Of a stretch of 64,000 bases of DNA, positions 50,886-59,488 are shown piece after piece. Within the stretch, counting starts at the first letter, position 1. Each line of letters begins with the position of its first letter. The notes beneath the pieces were generated by a model that saw only the letters and a list, made by a program, of their open reading frames with translations, had not been told where the DNA came from and did not search any database. The position numbers and the translations under genes are program-made. Source of the DNA: G963666895 sp963666895 (GTDB taxonomy: Bacteria; Desulfobacterota; Desulfovibrionia; Desulfovibrionales; Desulfovibrionaceae); assembly GCA_963666895.2 (NCBI GenBank), contig CAXXNS010000013.1:1-64000 (forward strand). Reading direction: 5' to 3'.

Positions 50886-52222
50886 TTCCGCCAGGCCTGC
50901 ACGCCCAGCATAGCGCCCACAAGGAGCAGGGCCGTGCCCGTGCCGTTGAAGCGGTCCAGGTTGTGCGTGACCAGGGAATTGAACAGGAACAGCCCCAGGA
51001 AGGGCCACAGAGCGCCCACCCCCTCCCAGTCCCGCCGCCGGACCAGCGCAGCCAGCCCCACGAAGAACAGGACGTAGAACGCCAGGTTGAACAGGGAGAT
51101 GTTGCCGTCCACCATGCCCCGGTAGGTCAGGGCGGGCAGGGTCATGAGGTAGCGTCCCGGGTGGGACAGGATGCGGTCGGCCGCCTCCTTGAACTGGAGC
51201 CGGTCCGCCTCCAGGGCGCCGTGCTCCACGGTCAGGTCGTGGTGCCGCTGCATGGCCTGACGGTAGTAGCCCTCTTCCCTGTCCAGTCCGGCCCAGTCTT
51301 CGGGTTCGAACCAGGCGTCCAGCAGGTCCTCGGCAAAGGATGCGTGGCTCCAGTACAGGAAGGAAGCCAGGGTCTCCTTGGCGGACATGGTGGCGTAGCG
51401 CGAGCGGAAGTCCAGGGCCACGCCCCCGCCCTCGGTGAGCAGGGCCCGGCCGAAGAGCTGCTGGTTGCGCATCTTCCAGGGCGTGATGAGCGCGGCCGCG
51501 CACAGGGCCAGCACCAGCCCGCCGGCCAGGAGACGGCCCCGGGCCTCGGGCCTGCGCCAGGCCATGAACGCCACCCAGGCCAGGCAGAAGGGGCCCACGT
51601 AGAGCCATTGGGCCTTGGTCAGGGTCAGCGCGCCCAGGCACAGCCCGGCCAGAATGAAGTCCGTCCATTTCCGCCGGGTCAGGCAGCGGTGCAGCAGCCA
51701 GGCGAACAGGGTGACCAGGAAGGCGGCCAGCATCTCGGTGTAGAAACGGTGCGCGAACTTGGTCAGGAAGGGGTGCAGGCTGACCAGGATCAGGGCCGCG
51801 TAGCCCCAGCCCTTGCTACCTGTGAGCGCCCGGGCCAGGGACATGGCCATGAGCGCGGCCAGCAGGAGCAGGCCGGACTGGACCCATTTGACGGCCACGA
51901 TGCCCGCGGGCGCGTGGGCCTGGTCCATGGGCACCGGGCTGGCGAAGAGCCAGTCGAACCGGTCGTGGCGCAGGCCGGGGTCGGCCAGGATGAACAGGGA
52001 AAGGAAGGCCGGGTAGGCCGGAGCCCGGTAGGCGTCCAGGGGCTCGGCCGTGTCCGGGTTCTGGGCGATGGAAAAGCCCTGGCCGTGGGCGATGTGGTAG
52101 GCCGCGGCCAGGTACTCCCGGGAGTCGTCTCCCAGGCCCCGGTCGTGGATGCGCAGACCCTGGTTGAGGAAGAACAGGGGGATGAACAGGATCCAGAAGA
52201 GCAGGGCGCCACGGCTGGTCAC
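50858..52222 (-). CDS. Multi-pass membrane glycosyltransferase-like protein (GT39/ArnT type)
   Basis: 454 aa with about ten membrane segments and, after the first, a loop with DRGLGDDSREYLAAAYHIAHGQGF, the acidic-loop form of GT39/ArnT/PMT enzymes that use polyprenyl-phosphate sugars in the periplasm. FAHRFYTEMLAAFLV and TKAQWLYVGPFCLAWV fit as well. GTG 52222 (GTGACC) is chosen since it overlaps the upstream stop; the open frame continues to 52807 only because of overlap. Last gene of a four-gene minus-strand operon with a GT2 that could make its lipid-linked donor. Confidence 0.72.
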   Translation of the reverse strand: MTSRGALLFWILFIPLFFLNQGLRIHDRGLGDDSREYLAAAYHIAHGQGFSIAQNPDTAEPLDAYRAPAYPAFLSLFILADPGLRHDRFDWLFASPVPMDQAHAPAGIVAVKWVQSGLLLLAALMAMSLARALTGSKGWGYAALILVSLHPFLTKFAHRFYTEMLAAFLVTLFAWLLHRCLTRRKWTDFILAGLCLGALTLTKAQWLYVGPFCLAWVAFMAWRRPEARGRLLAGGLVLALCAAALITPWKMRNQQLFGRALLTEGGGVALDFRSRYATMSAKETLASFLYWSHASFAEDLLDAWFEPEDWAGLDREEGYYRQAMQRHHDLTVEHGALEADRLQFKEAADRILSHPGRYLMTLPALTYRGMVDGNISLFNLAFYVLFFVGLAALVRRRDWEGVGALWPFLGLFLFNSLVTHNLDRFNGTGTALLLVGAMLGVQAWRNQRASRISR

Positions 52223-53205
52223 GGCTTGCCCTCCATGTTCCGGCTCTTGTCCTTCAGGTCCTGTCCCATGAAGCGGTGGAAAAAGGGCAGTCCGGCCAGG
52301 GCCGGGACCACGTAGCGGGCCGTGCACAAAAGCCCGGCGGCAGCGGCCTGGGCCGGGGTCAACAGCCCCTGGTAGAAGAAGATCAAGGCCGCGTCCCGGG
52401 TGCCCACTCCGGCGAAGGTCATGGGCATGAGCCCGACCAGGATGGCCAGGGGGGTCAGGGCCAGGTTGGTGAACAAGCCCACCTGGTCCCCGCCCAGGGC
52501 CCGGATGAAGCACCAGATCTGGATCAGGTGGGTCAGCCAGATGACCAGGGACAGGGCCATGATCCGCCAGGGGCGGCCGCGCTTTTTGCGCACCGTGGCC
52601 TGCATCGCACCCCAGGCGTCCGCGAATTTTTGGACCTTGGCTCCCAGCGGTCCCAGGGGCAGGCGGCCGAGGATTCCGAACAGCCGGGCCGCGAACCGGG
52701 TGGAAAAGAGCGCGGCCAGGCCGAAGCCCAACCCGGCCAGCACCCCGGCGCACACCCCCAGCCAGACCGGCTCCCCGAGCCCCAGCCAGGCCAGGCCGAA
52801 CACGCACCAGACCAGCAGGGCCAGCATGTCGCAGGCCTTTTCGAACACCACCAGGGACAGGGCGGCCGCCCCGCCCATGTGCCCCCGCCGGGTCACGAAC
52901 CAGGCCTTGGCGATGTCCCCCATCTTGGAGGGCAGGACCATGTTCAGGGTGGAGGCGGCCAGAATGAGCCGGTTGGACTCGCCCAGGCCCACGGCGTTGT
53001 CCGAGAGCCTGCGGAAGCGGAAGGCGGTCAGAAAGATGGTCGGCACGAACAGGACCGCGCCCGCGATGAGCCAGTCCACGCGGCTGGCCGCGAATGCCTC
53101 GGCCACGCGGGACAGGTCGATGCGCCAGTAGATCAGGCCCAGGATGCCCAGGCTGATGGCCAGGGCGATGAGACGCTTGAGGCCGCGCTTTGTCGGGGTC
53201 CTCAC
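52219..53205 (-). CDS. UPF0104/AglD-type lysylphosphatidylglycerol synthase-like membrane protein
   Basis: 328 aa with eight or so membrane segments, matching the LPG_synthase_TM (UPF0104/AglD2) family: TAFRFRRLSDNAV, LAASTLNMVLPSKMGDIAKAWFVTRR, LVVFEKACDMLALL, LMPMTFAGVGTRDAALIFF. It lacks the soluble MprF aminoacyl-transferase domain. Family members occur in polysaccharide and lipid loci and are suspected flippases or transferases. The start is GTG 53205 (RTPTKRGLKRL). GTGA overlap with the downstream gene. Confidence 0.78.
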   Translation of the reverse strand: MRTPTKRGLKRLIALAISLGILGLIYWRIDLSRVAEAFAASRVDWLIAGAVLFVPTIFLTAFRFRRLSDNAVGLGESNRLILAASTLNMVLPSKMGDIAKAWFVTRRGHMGGAAALSLVVFEKACDMLALLVWCVFGLAWLGLGEPVWLGVCAGVLAGLGFGLAALFSTRFAARLFGILGRLPLGPLGAKVQKFADAWGAMQATVRKKRGRPWRIMALSLVIWLTHLIQIWCFIRALGGDQVGLFTNLALTPLAILVGLMPMTFAGVGTRDAALIFFYQGLLTPAQAAAAGLLCTARYVVPALAGLPFFHRFMGQDLKDKSRNMEGKP

Positions 53206-53215
53206 CGGGGCGTCC

Positions 53216-54814
53216 TCACAATTCCCGGACCAGGCGCAGGGGTTGGTCCGGGGCCGTGGGGATGAGCGGGGTCAGGTCGGTCCAGGGGGCCAACTGCCCG
53301 GGCTGGTAGACCCGGCTCATGACCACGTGGATGGAGGTCTGGTCCGGGCCCAGCGCGGCCGACTCCACCCGGGACCAGTCCCGGCAGGTCACCTCGTCCG
53401 TGACGGTCAGGGCCTCGTCCTGCCAGAGGAAGGTGCGGGTGAACCGGGCCGGGGCGGGCCTGGGGTCCGTGATGAGCAGCTTCTGGAGCAGGCTGCGCAC
53501 CAGGTCCGGGAAGAGCCGCCCGCCCAGGAGCATGATCAGCCGCAGGACCACCAGCTTGAACGGGGTCATGGCCGCCTGCTTGGCCCAGGCGAAGTCCCCG
53601 GCCACGGTGTAGCGGTTCTCCTCCATGACCACGCGGCAACCCTGCATGTGGGCCACGGCCGTGCGGGTCTTGCGGCCGTCCTTCATGCGCAGGGATATCT
53701 GGGTGTCCGAGAGGGCCAGGGAGTCGTTCCGGAAGAACTTGAACACCCCGCCCTTGGCCAGCCCGGCCGCCAGGTGGGCCTGGCCGCGCCGTTCCACCAC
53801 CAGCCCCGCATTTGGGAACCATTGCTTTCCCTGGGGCAGGGGCTCGGGCTCGGGCCGGTCGGTGACGAAATACTGCCAGGCCAGCAGATTGCTCCAGGCG
53901 TGGTGGCCGATGATGTGGTCGTCGTCAAAGCAGGGGGCCAGCCCCTTGGCCTGGGCTTGGAAGAAGCGGGTGTTGGGCTCCAGCAGGTCCGGGTGCTCTT
54001 GCCCCAGGATTTCGAAGCCGTGGGGGAAATAGTTGTAGGTGTTGCGCGAGCCGTACTCCCCGCCGAACGAGCCGTCCGGGTGGATGAACCGGGCCGCGAA
54101 CCGGGCCGCGCGCACCACGGGCTCCGGGTCCAGCATGTCCGGTTCCAGCTGCCCGAGCCGGGCCAGGAAGGCCACGGTCAGGGTCAGGTAGCCGGGGTCG
54201 CAGCCCTGATACTCGGTGAACCAGCCCTCGGAATCCTGGTGGCTCAGGGTCAGGTCCAGCCGCTTGGCGGCCGCGTCCAGCAGGCCGGTCTGGCCGGTCA
54301 CCCGGGCCGTGACGGCCAGGGCCAGGGCGGCCAGGGCGTGGTGGTTGGAGAGCACCCCGGACTCCTCCCGGCCGGACAGCCAGCCGGCACGCAACCGCAG
54401 GAAGTCCAGCACGTCCCGGTCTTGGACGTCCAGGAGCAGGCAGGACTCCGCGCAGGCCAGCAGGGAGAAGGAGGTTGCGCCCAGGGCCTTTTCAAAGGGG
54501 AAGTAGTCGTCGCAGGATCCGTCCTTGTGGGCAGAGCGGGCCGCGTAGCGCATCCCGGCCAGGACCAGCGCGCGTACGGCCGGGTCGCCCTTGTAGGGAT
54601 TGTCCGGGATGTCCAGCCCGTGGGCCAGGGCCAGGGGATAGACGAACTCCTGGGCCATGCCCGAGGGAAAGTCGATGATCTTGTACTGCCAGTGGTTGCG
54701 GTCGAAGCAGCCGTAGGTGGGCGAGTGGAGGTTGCGGTCCGCCAGGGTCAGGATCTTGGGGATGGCGGTCAGGGCGGCGTGGGCCGGGAGGGCGCGCAGC
54801 TCCGCAAGGTTCAT
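53216..54814 (-). CDS. Predicted alpha/alpha-toroid protein, possibly heparinase/polysaccharide lyase-like
   Basis: 532 aa, no signal peptide. The first two thirds are helical with motifs like those of toroidal glycan lyases and heparinase II/III-type proteins (SNHHALAALALAVTARVTG, DSEGWFTEYQGCDPGYLTLTVAFLARL, FIHPDGSFGGEYGSRNTYNYFPHGFEIL). The last third is beta-rich (GDFAWAKQ, TRTFLWQDEALTVTDEV), also as in heparinase II/III. A cytoplasmic lyase would be odd, so an unrecognised signal or another activity is possible. It overlaps the GT2 gene by four bases (ATGA), in one operon. Confidence 0.45.
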   Translation of the reverse strand: MNLAELRALPAHAALTAIPKILTLADRNLHSPTYGCFDRNHWQYKIIDFPSGMAQEFVYPLALAHGLDIPDNPYKGDPAVRALVLAGMRYAARSAHKDGSCDDYFPFEKALGATSFSLLACAESCLLLDVQDRDVLDFLRLRAGWLSGREESGVLSNHHALAALALAVTARVTGQTGLLDAAAKRLDLTLSHQDSEGWFTEYQGCDPGYLTLTVAFLARLGQLEPDMLDPEPVVRAARFAARFIHPDGSFGGEYGSRNTYNYFPHGFEILGQEHPDLLEPNTRFFQAQAKGLAPCFDDDHIIGHHAWSNLLAWQYFVTDRPEPEPLPQGKQWFPNAGLVVERRGQAHLAAGLAKGGVFKFFRNDSLALSDTQISLRMKDGRKTRTAVAHMQGCRVVMEENRYTVAGDFAWAKQAAMTPFKLVVLRLIMLLGGRLFPDLVRSLLQKLLITDPRPAPARFTRTFLWQDEALTVTDEVTCRDWSRVESAALGPDQTSIHVVMSRVYQPGQLAPWTDLTPLIPTAPDQPLRLVREL

Positions 54815-55773
54815 GAACCGTCCTCATCGGGTTTCTCGAGCATCTGCTGGCGGAGCTTGTGCTGGATGTCCTCGAGCAGCCGCCGGTTGACGCTCAAGAG
54901 ATCGGCCAGGAGCCCGAACACGAACAGGATGAACCCGGACAGGAGCAGGATGGCGGCCAGCACCAGGCTGGGCACGTGGGCCCGGTCCGTGCCCATGAAG
55001 AGCAGGACCAGCCAGCGCACCCCGAGCAGGAAGCCCAGGCTGAAGGGCACCAGGCCCAGGGCCACGAAGAACCGCAGCGGCCGGTAGGTCATGAACACGC
55101 GGGCGATGGTCAGGACGCTGCGCTTGACGTAGGAGGACACGGACTTGACCAGGCGCGAGGGGCGCAGGTCGCCGTTGACCCGCACCGGCACCGACGCCAC
55201 CCGGATGTTCTTCTGCCGGGCCTGGATGATGGTGTCCAGGGTGTAGGTGTAGTTGTCGAACACGTTGAGCTTCATGGCCGCGCGCCGGGAGATGGCCCGG
55301 AAGCCGCTGGGCGCGTCCGTGACCTCGGTGCCGCTGGCCGCGCGCACCACCCAGGAGCCCATCTTCTGCAGGGCCTTTTTCAGGGGCGAGAAGTGCTCGA
55401 TGTCGTCGATGGGCCGCGCGCCCACCACCATGTCCGCGCTGCCGTCCAGCACGGGCGCGGTGAGCTTGGCGATGTCCCCGGCGTGGTACTGGTTGTCCGC
55501 GTCCGTGTTGACGATGACGTCGGCCCCCAGCTTCAGGCAGGCCTCGATTCCGGCCATGAAGGCCTTGGCCAGGCCGTGGTTGTGGACCAGGTCCACCACG
55601 TGATGCACCCCGTGCTCCCGGGCCACCTCGATGGTCCGGTCCGTGCTGCCGTCGTTGATGATCAGCCACTCCACCACGTCGAAGCCGGGCAGCTGACGCG
55701 GCAGTTCGGCCAGGGTCACCGGCAGGGTGGCCTCTTCATTGAAGCAGGGAATCTGGATGATGCATTTCTTCAT
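54811..55773 (-). CDS. GT2-family polyprenyl-phosphate glycosyltransferase
   Basis: 320 aa. GT-A domain (IIQIPCFNEEATLPVTLAELP, LIINDGSTDRTIEVA, ADVIVNTDADNQY with the DxD motif, SGFRAISRRAAM) followed by two C-terminal membrane segments (FFVALGLVPFSLGFLLG, SLVLAAILLLSGFILFVFGLLA) and a basic-acidic tail. This is the DPM1/ArnC-like form that loads a sugar onto undecaprenyl phosphate. First gene of the minus-strand operon, divergent from the MsbA-like exporter with a 198-bp gap. Confidence 0.88.
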   Translation of the reverse strand: MKKCIIQIPCFNEEATLPVTLAELPRQLPGFDVVEWLIINDGSTDRTIEVAREHGVHHVVDLVHNHGLAKAFMAGIEACLKLGADVIVNTDADNQYHAGDIAKLTAPVLDGSADMVVGARPIDDIEHFSPLKKALQKMGSWVVRAASGTEVTDAPSGFRAISRRAAMKLNVFDNYTYTLDTIIQARQKNIRVASVPVRVNGDLRPSRLVKSVSSYVKRSVLTIARVFMTYRPLRFFVALGLVPFSLGFLLGVRWLVLLFMGTDRAHVPSLVLAAILLLSGFILFVFGLLADLLSVNRRLLEDIQHKLRQQMLEKPDEDGS

Positions 55774-55971
55774 GTTTCGAGCCCATGTGGGTTGCTGTGT
55801 TGTAGGCTTGACGGGGCCCGCGGGTCAAGACCGGAGCCGGATGGGCGCGGGCGCATTCGTTCCTTGCCAAACGGCAAGCTTCCTATTAGGTTCTGGCTGC
55901 CTTGGCCGGATGGTCCGGACAGGGGCCCCGACCGTCCGTCCCGCCTTCGCAACCGCCCGCAACCACTCCGT

Positions 55972-57753
55972 ATGAGCAAAGACAAGCCCTTCGACGACGT
56001 ACAGCTGCACGGGTTCTCCAATAAGTACCTGTTCAAGCGCAGCTTCAGATACTTCATGCCGCACCTGTGGAAGGTCATCGTGGCCGCGGTCTGCGCGGGT
56101 ATCGTTTCGGCCACCAACGGCGGCGTGGCCTACCTGGTCAAGCCGGCCATCGACGAGATCTTCGTCAGCAAGGACGCGGCCGCCCTGGCCCTCATCCCCC
56201 TGGCCTTCATCGGGGTCATGCTGGTCAAGGGCGTGGCCCGGTTCACCCAGACCTACCTCATGAACTCCACCAGCCTGCTGGTCACCGAGTCGGTGCGCAA
56301 CGACACCTTTTCCAAGATCCTGCGGCTACCCATGGACTATTTCGACAAGAGCCGGGTGGGCGTGATCATGTCCCGGGCCCTGAGCGACGTGAGCGGGGTG
56401 AGCGGCATCGGCCCCACCTCGATCATGCTGGGCCGCGAGGTGCTGACCATCATCGTGCTGCTGGGTTACGTGTTCTACCTGGACGCCTTCCTGGCCGTGT
56501 GCGCCGTGGTGGTCCTGCCCCCGGCCATGTACCCTTTCGTCTATTTCGGCAAGAAGCTTCGGAAGATCGGCCGGGAGACCCGGGTCCAGAACGCGTCCAT
56601 CAACAACCACGTGCAGGAGAACGTCTCCGGCATCCGGGTGGTCAAGGCCTTTGCCAAGGAGGAGGACGCGTTCCAGCGCTTCGCCCGCGAGTCCTCCCGG
56701 GTGGTGCGCATCGCGGTGCGCGGCGTCCTGGCCACCGAACTGTCCTCCCGGGTCATGGAGATCGTGGGCGCCCTGGGCGCGGGCCTGGTCATCTGGTACG
56801 GCGGCAACCAGGTCATCGCCGGGCATTCCACGGCCGGAACCTTCTTCTCCTTCATGGCGGCCATGGTCATGCTCTACGACCCGGTGAAGAAGATCAACAC
56901 CTCCTGGCTGGACCTGCAGAGCTCCATGGCCTCGGCCGAGCGCGTCTTCGACCTGCTGGACTCCCCGGACATCAAGGTGGAGCAGGGGGGCGAGGAGACG
57001 CTGGAGCCGCCGTTCAAGTCCCTGGAGATCGACGCGGTGCGCTTCACCTATCCGGGCGGCGGAAGCCCGGCTCTGGACGGCATCAGCCTGGACGTGCGCG
57101 CGGGCGAGCGCGTGGCCCTGGTCGGCCCCTCGGGCGGGGGCAAGACCACCCTGGCCAGCCTGCTTCCCCGGTTCTACGACCCCCAGGAGGGGGAGATACG
57201 CATCAACGGCCGCGCCCTGCCCGGATACACCCTGGACAGCCTGCGCCTGAACATGGGCATCGTGTCCCAGGACACCTTCCTGTTCAACATGACCGTGGCC
57301 GAGAACATCGGCTACGGCCTGGGCGAGCACTCCACGGAGGACATCGAGCGGGCCGCCGAGGCCGCCTATGCCCACGAGTTCATCCTGGGGCTGGGCCAGG
57401 GCTACGAGACCGTGGTGGGCGAGCGCGGCACCAAGCTGTCCGGCGGACAGAAGCAGCGCATCACCATCGCCCGGGCCATCCTCAAGAACCCGCCGCTCAT
57501 GATCCTGGACGAGGCCACCAGCGCCCTGGACACCGAGAGCGAGCGCATCGTGCAGATGGCCCTGGACAACCTCATGGAGAACAGGACCAGCATCGTCATC
57601 GCCCACCGGCTGTCCACAGTGCTGTCCGCTGACCGCATCGTGGTCATGGACCACGGCCGCATCGTGGCCCAGGGCCGTCACGCCGAGCTGTTGGAGTCCA
57701 GCCCCCTGTACAAGCGGCTGTACGAGATGCAGTTCGCCAACGGAGAGGAGTGA
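55972..57753 (+). CDS. MsbA-type lipid/polysaccharide ABC exporter (fused TMD-NBD)
   Basis: 593 aa. Six membrane helices in the first 330 residues, then an ABC ATPase with Walker A GPSGGGKTT, Q-loop GIVSQDTFLF, signature KLSGGQKQRI, Walker B LMILDEATSALD and H-loop IAHRLST. The half-transporter form and NHVQENVSGIRVVKAFAKEE are those of MsbA, the lipid A-core flippase; in a polysaccharide locus it may move another lipid-linked glycan. Start 55972 lacks a strong ribosome-binding site. Confidence 0.9.
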   Translation: MSKDKPFDDVQLHGFSNKYLFKRSFRYFMPHLWKVIVAAVCAGIVSATNGGVAYLVKPAIDEIFVSKDAAALALIPLAFIGVMLVKGVARFTQTYLMNSTSLLVTESVRNDTFSKILRLPMDYFDKSRVGVIMSRALSDVSGVSGIGPTSIMLGREVLTIIVLLGYVFYLDAFLAVCAVVVLPPAMYPFVYFGKKLRKIGRETRVQNASINNHVQENVSGIRVVKAFAKEEDAFQRFARESSRVVRIAVRGVLATELSSRVMEIVGALGAGLVIWYGGNQVIAGHSTAGTFFSFMAAMVMLYDPVKKINTSWLDLQSSMASAERVFDLLDSPDIKVEQGGEETLEPPFKSLEIDAVRFTYPGGGSPALDGISLDVRAGERVALVGPSGGGKTTLASLLPRFYDPQEGEIRINGRALPGYTLDSLRLNMGIVSQDTFLFNMTVAENIGYGLGEHSTEDIERAAEAAYAHEFILGLGQGYETVVGERGTKLSGGQKQRITIARAILKNPPLMILDEATSALDTESERIVQMALDNLMENRTSIVIAHRLSTVLSADRIVVMDHGRIVAQGRHAELLESSPLYKRLYEMQFANGEE

Positions 57754-57855
57754 GCCGGGTGGGGGCCGCGCTTGACAGGGACCGAACCCGGTTCATAAAA
57801 TGATATTTTGGCTGCGCCGGTTACGAACCGGTGGCGGTACGCTCAACCACTGGAT

Positions 57856-58078
57856 ATGTCCGTGAAACGACTTCAAGCCCTGGCCGCGTGCGCGACCGTG
57901 TTCCTGGCCTTGTCCTCCCCGGCCCAGGCCTATCTCGACCCCGGCACCGGCAGCTACGTCCTGCAGGTCCTGGCCGCCGCCCTGTTCGCCTCCCTGTTCG
58001 CCCTCCGGCTGTTTCTGGGGTCGCGTCAAGGCCTTCTTCTCCGGGCTCTTTTCCAAGAAGGACCAGGACAGGCAATGA
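57856..58078 (+). pseudogene. Small membrane protein gene with one-base insertion
   Basis: The sequence begins MSVKRLQALAACATVFLALSSPAQA (signal peptide), then YLDPGTGSYVLQVLAAALFASLFALRLF. After that the frame is wrong. Removing one T from TTT at 58012-58014 restores WGRVKAFFSGLFSKKDQDRQ and a TGA at 58076-58078 that overlaps the next ATG (ATGA). The restored 73-aa protein is like the small Y-x-DPGTGS membrane proteins found in polysaccharide loci. 223 nt is one more than a multiple of three. As written, the frame runs on into the methyltransferase. Either real decay or a sequencing error. Confidence 0.72.
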
Positions 58079-59480
58079 CCGCCACGCCCGTGGCCGCTTC
58101 CTTCCGGGACCCCAGCGGGTTCGTGTTCCGCTCGCCCGAGGGCGTGTTCCGCCAGGTCAACCGCTCCTGCGCCGAGGACTACGACCTCCTCATGGGCTCG
58201 GGGCTCTACGACGACCTGGCCGGAGCGGGCCTGCTCATCCCCCATGAGGAGAGCGGACAGGCCCCGCCCGAGCCGGACCTCTGCCACAAGGTGATCCGGC
58301 CCGAGCAGCTGGGATTCATGTCCCATCCCTACGAGTGGTGCTTCGGCCAGCTCAGGGACGCGGCTCTGGCCACCCTGGACATCCATCGCCGTGCCCTGGA
58401 CAAGGGCATGGTGCTCAAGGACGCCAGCGCCTACAACATCCAGTTCGTGCACGGCAGGCCGCTGTTCATCGACACCCTGTCCTTTGCCAAGTACCGGGAG
58501 GGCGAGCCCTGGGTGGCCTACCGCCAGTTCTGCCAGCATTTCCTGGCCCCGCTGCTGCTCATGGCCAAGCGCGACGTGCGCCTGAACAAGCTGTTGGCCG
58601 ACTTCATCGACGGCGTGCCCCTGGACATGGCCTCCGCGTTGTTGCCGAGGAGCACGCGGTTCAGGCCGTCCATCCTGCTGCACATCCACATGCACGCCAA
58701 GAGCCAGAAGAAGTATTCGGACAAGACCGCGCCCGGCAAGGGCAAGGGCCCGTCCAGTGGCGTATCCCGAGGCGTGTCCAAGCGGGCCCTGCTGGGCATG
58801 GCGGACAATCTGGCCGGGCTGGTGCGCAAGCTGTCCTGGGAGCCGTCCGGCACCGAGTGGGTGGACCTACTACCAGGACACCAACTACGGCCAGGAAGGC
58901 ACCGAGGACAAGCACCGCCTGGTAGGGGCCTTCCTGGACAAGGCCGCGCCCAAGACGGTCTGGGACCTGGGCGCCAACACCGGCGACTTCAGCCGGTTGG
59001 CCGCCCAGCGCGGGGCCGAGGTGGTGGCCTTCGACGTGGACTACGGGCGCGGTGGAGGCCAACTACCGCCGCGTGAAAAAGCACGGCGAGGAGCGCATCC
59101 TGCCCCTGGTCCAGGACCTGACCAACCCCAGCTCCGGCCTGGGCTGGGCCGGGACCGAGCGCGAAAGCCTGGCCGACCGCGGACCCGTGGACACGGCCCT
59201 GGCCCTGGCCCTGATCCACCATCTGGCCATCTCCAACAACGTGCCCCTGGACCGGGTGGCCGACTACCTGTCCAGGCTGTGCCGGACCCTGATCATCGAG
59301 TTCGTGCCCAAGGAGGATTCCCAGGTGCAGCGGCTCCTGCGCACCCGCGAGGACATCTTCACCCGGTACGACGAGGAGCATTTCCGGGCCGCGTTCGGCC
59401 GGTATTTCGACCTGCTCGATGAGGCCCCGGTGGCCGGGAGCATGCGCCGCCTGTTCCTCATGGCCGCCAAGGCCCGGTAG
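58075..59480 (+). pseudogene. Class I SAM-dependent methyltransferase gene with two one-base insertions
   Basis: MTATPVAASFRDPSGFVF starts an uncharacterised N-terminal region. Removing one C at 58866-58867 joins GTEWVD to YYQDTNYGQEGTEDKHRL, and removing one G at 59045-59047 joins FDVDYG to AVEANYRRVKKHGEERIL. The repaired frame is 467 codons to the stop at 59480. It then shows a SAM-binding site VWDLGANTGDFSRLAAQRG and ALALALIHHLAIS. With both insertions in place no full-length product is made. Neighbouring genes are intact, so an assembly error is possible. Confidence 0.75.
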
Positions 59481-59488
59481 GGAGGCGC

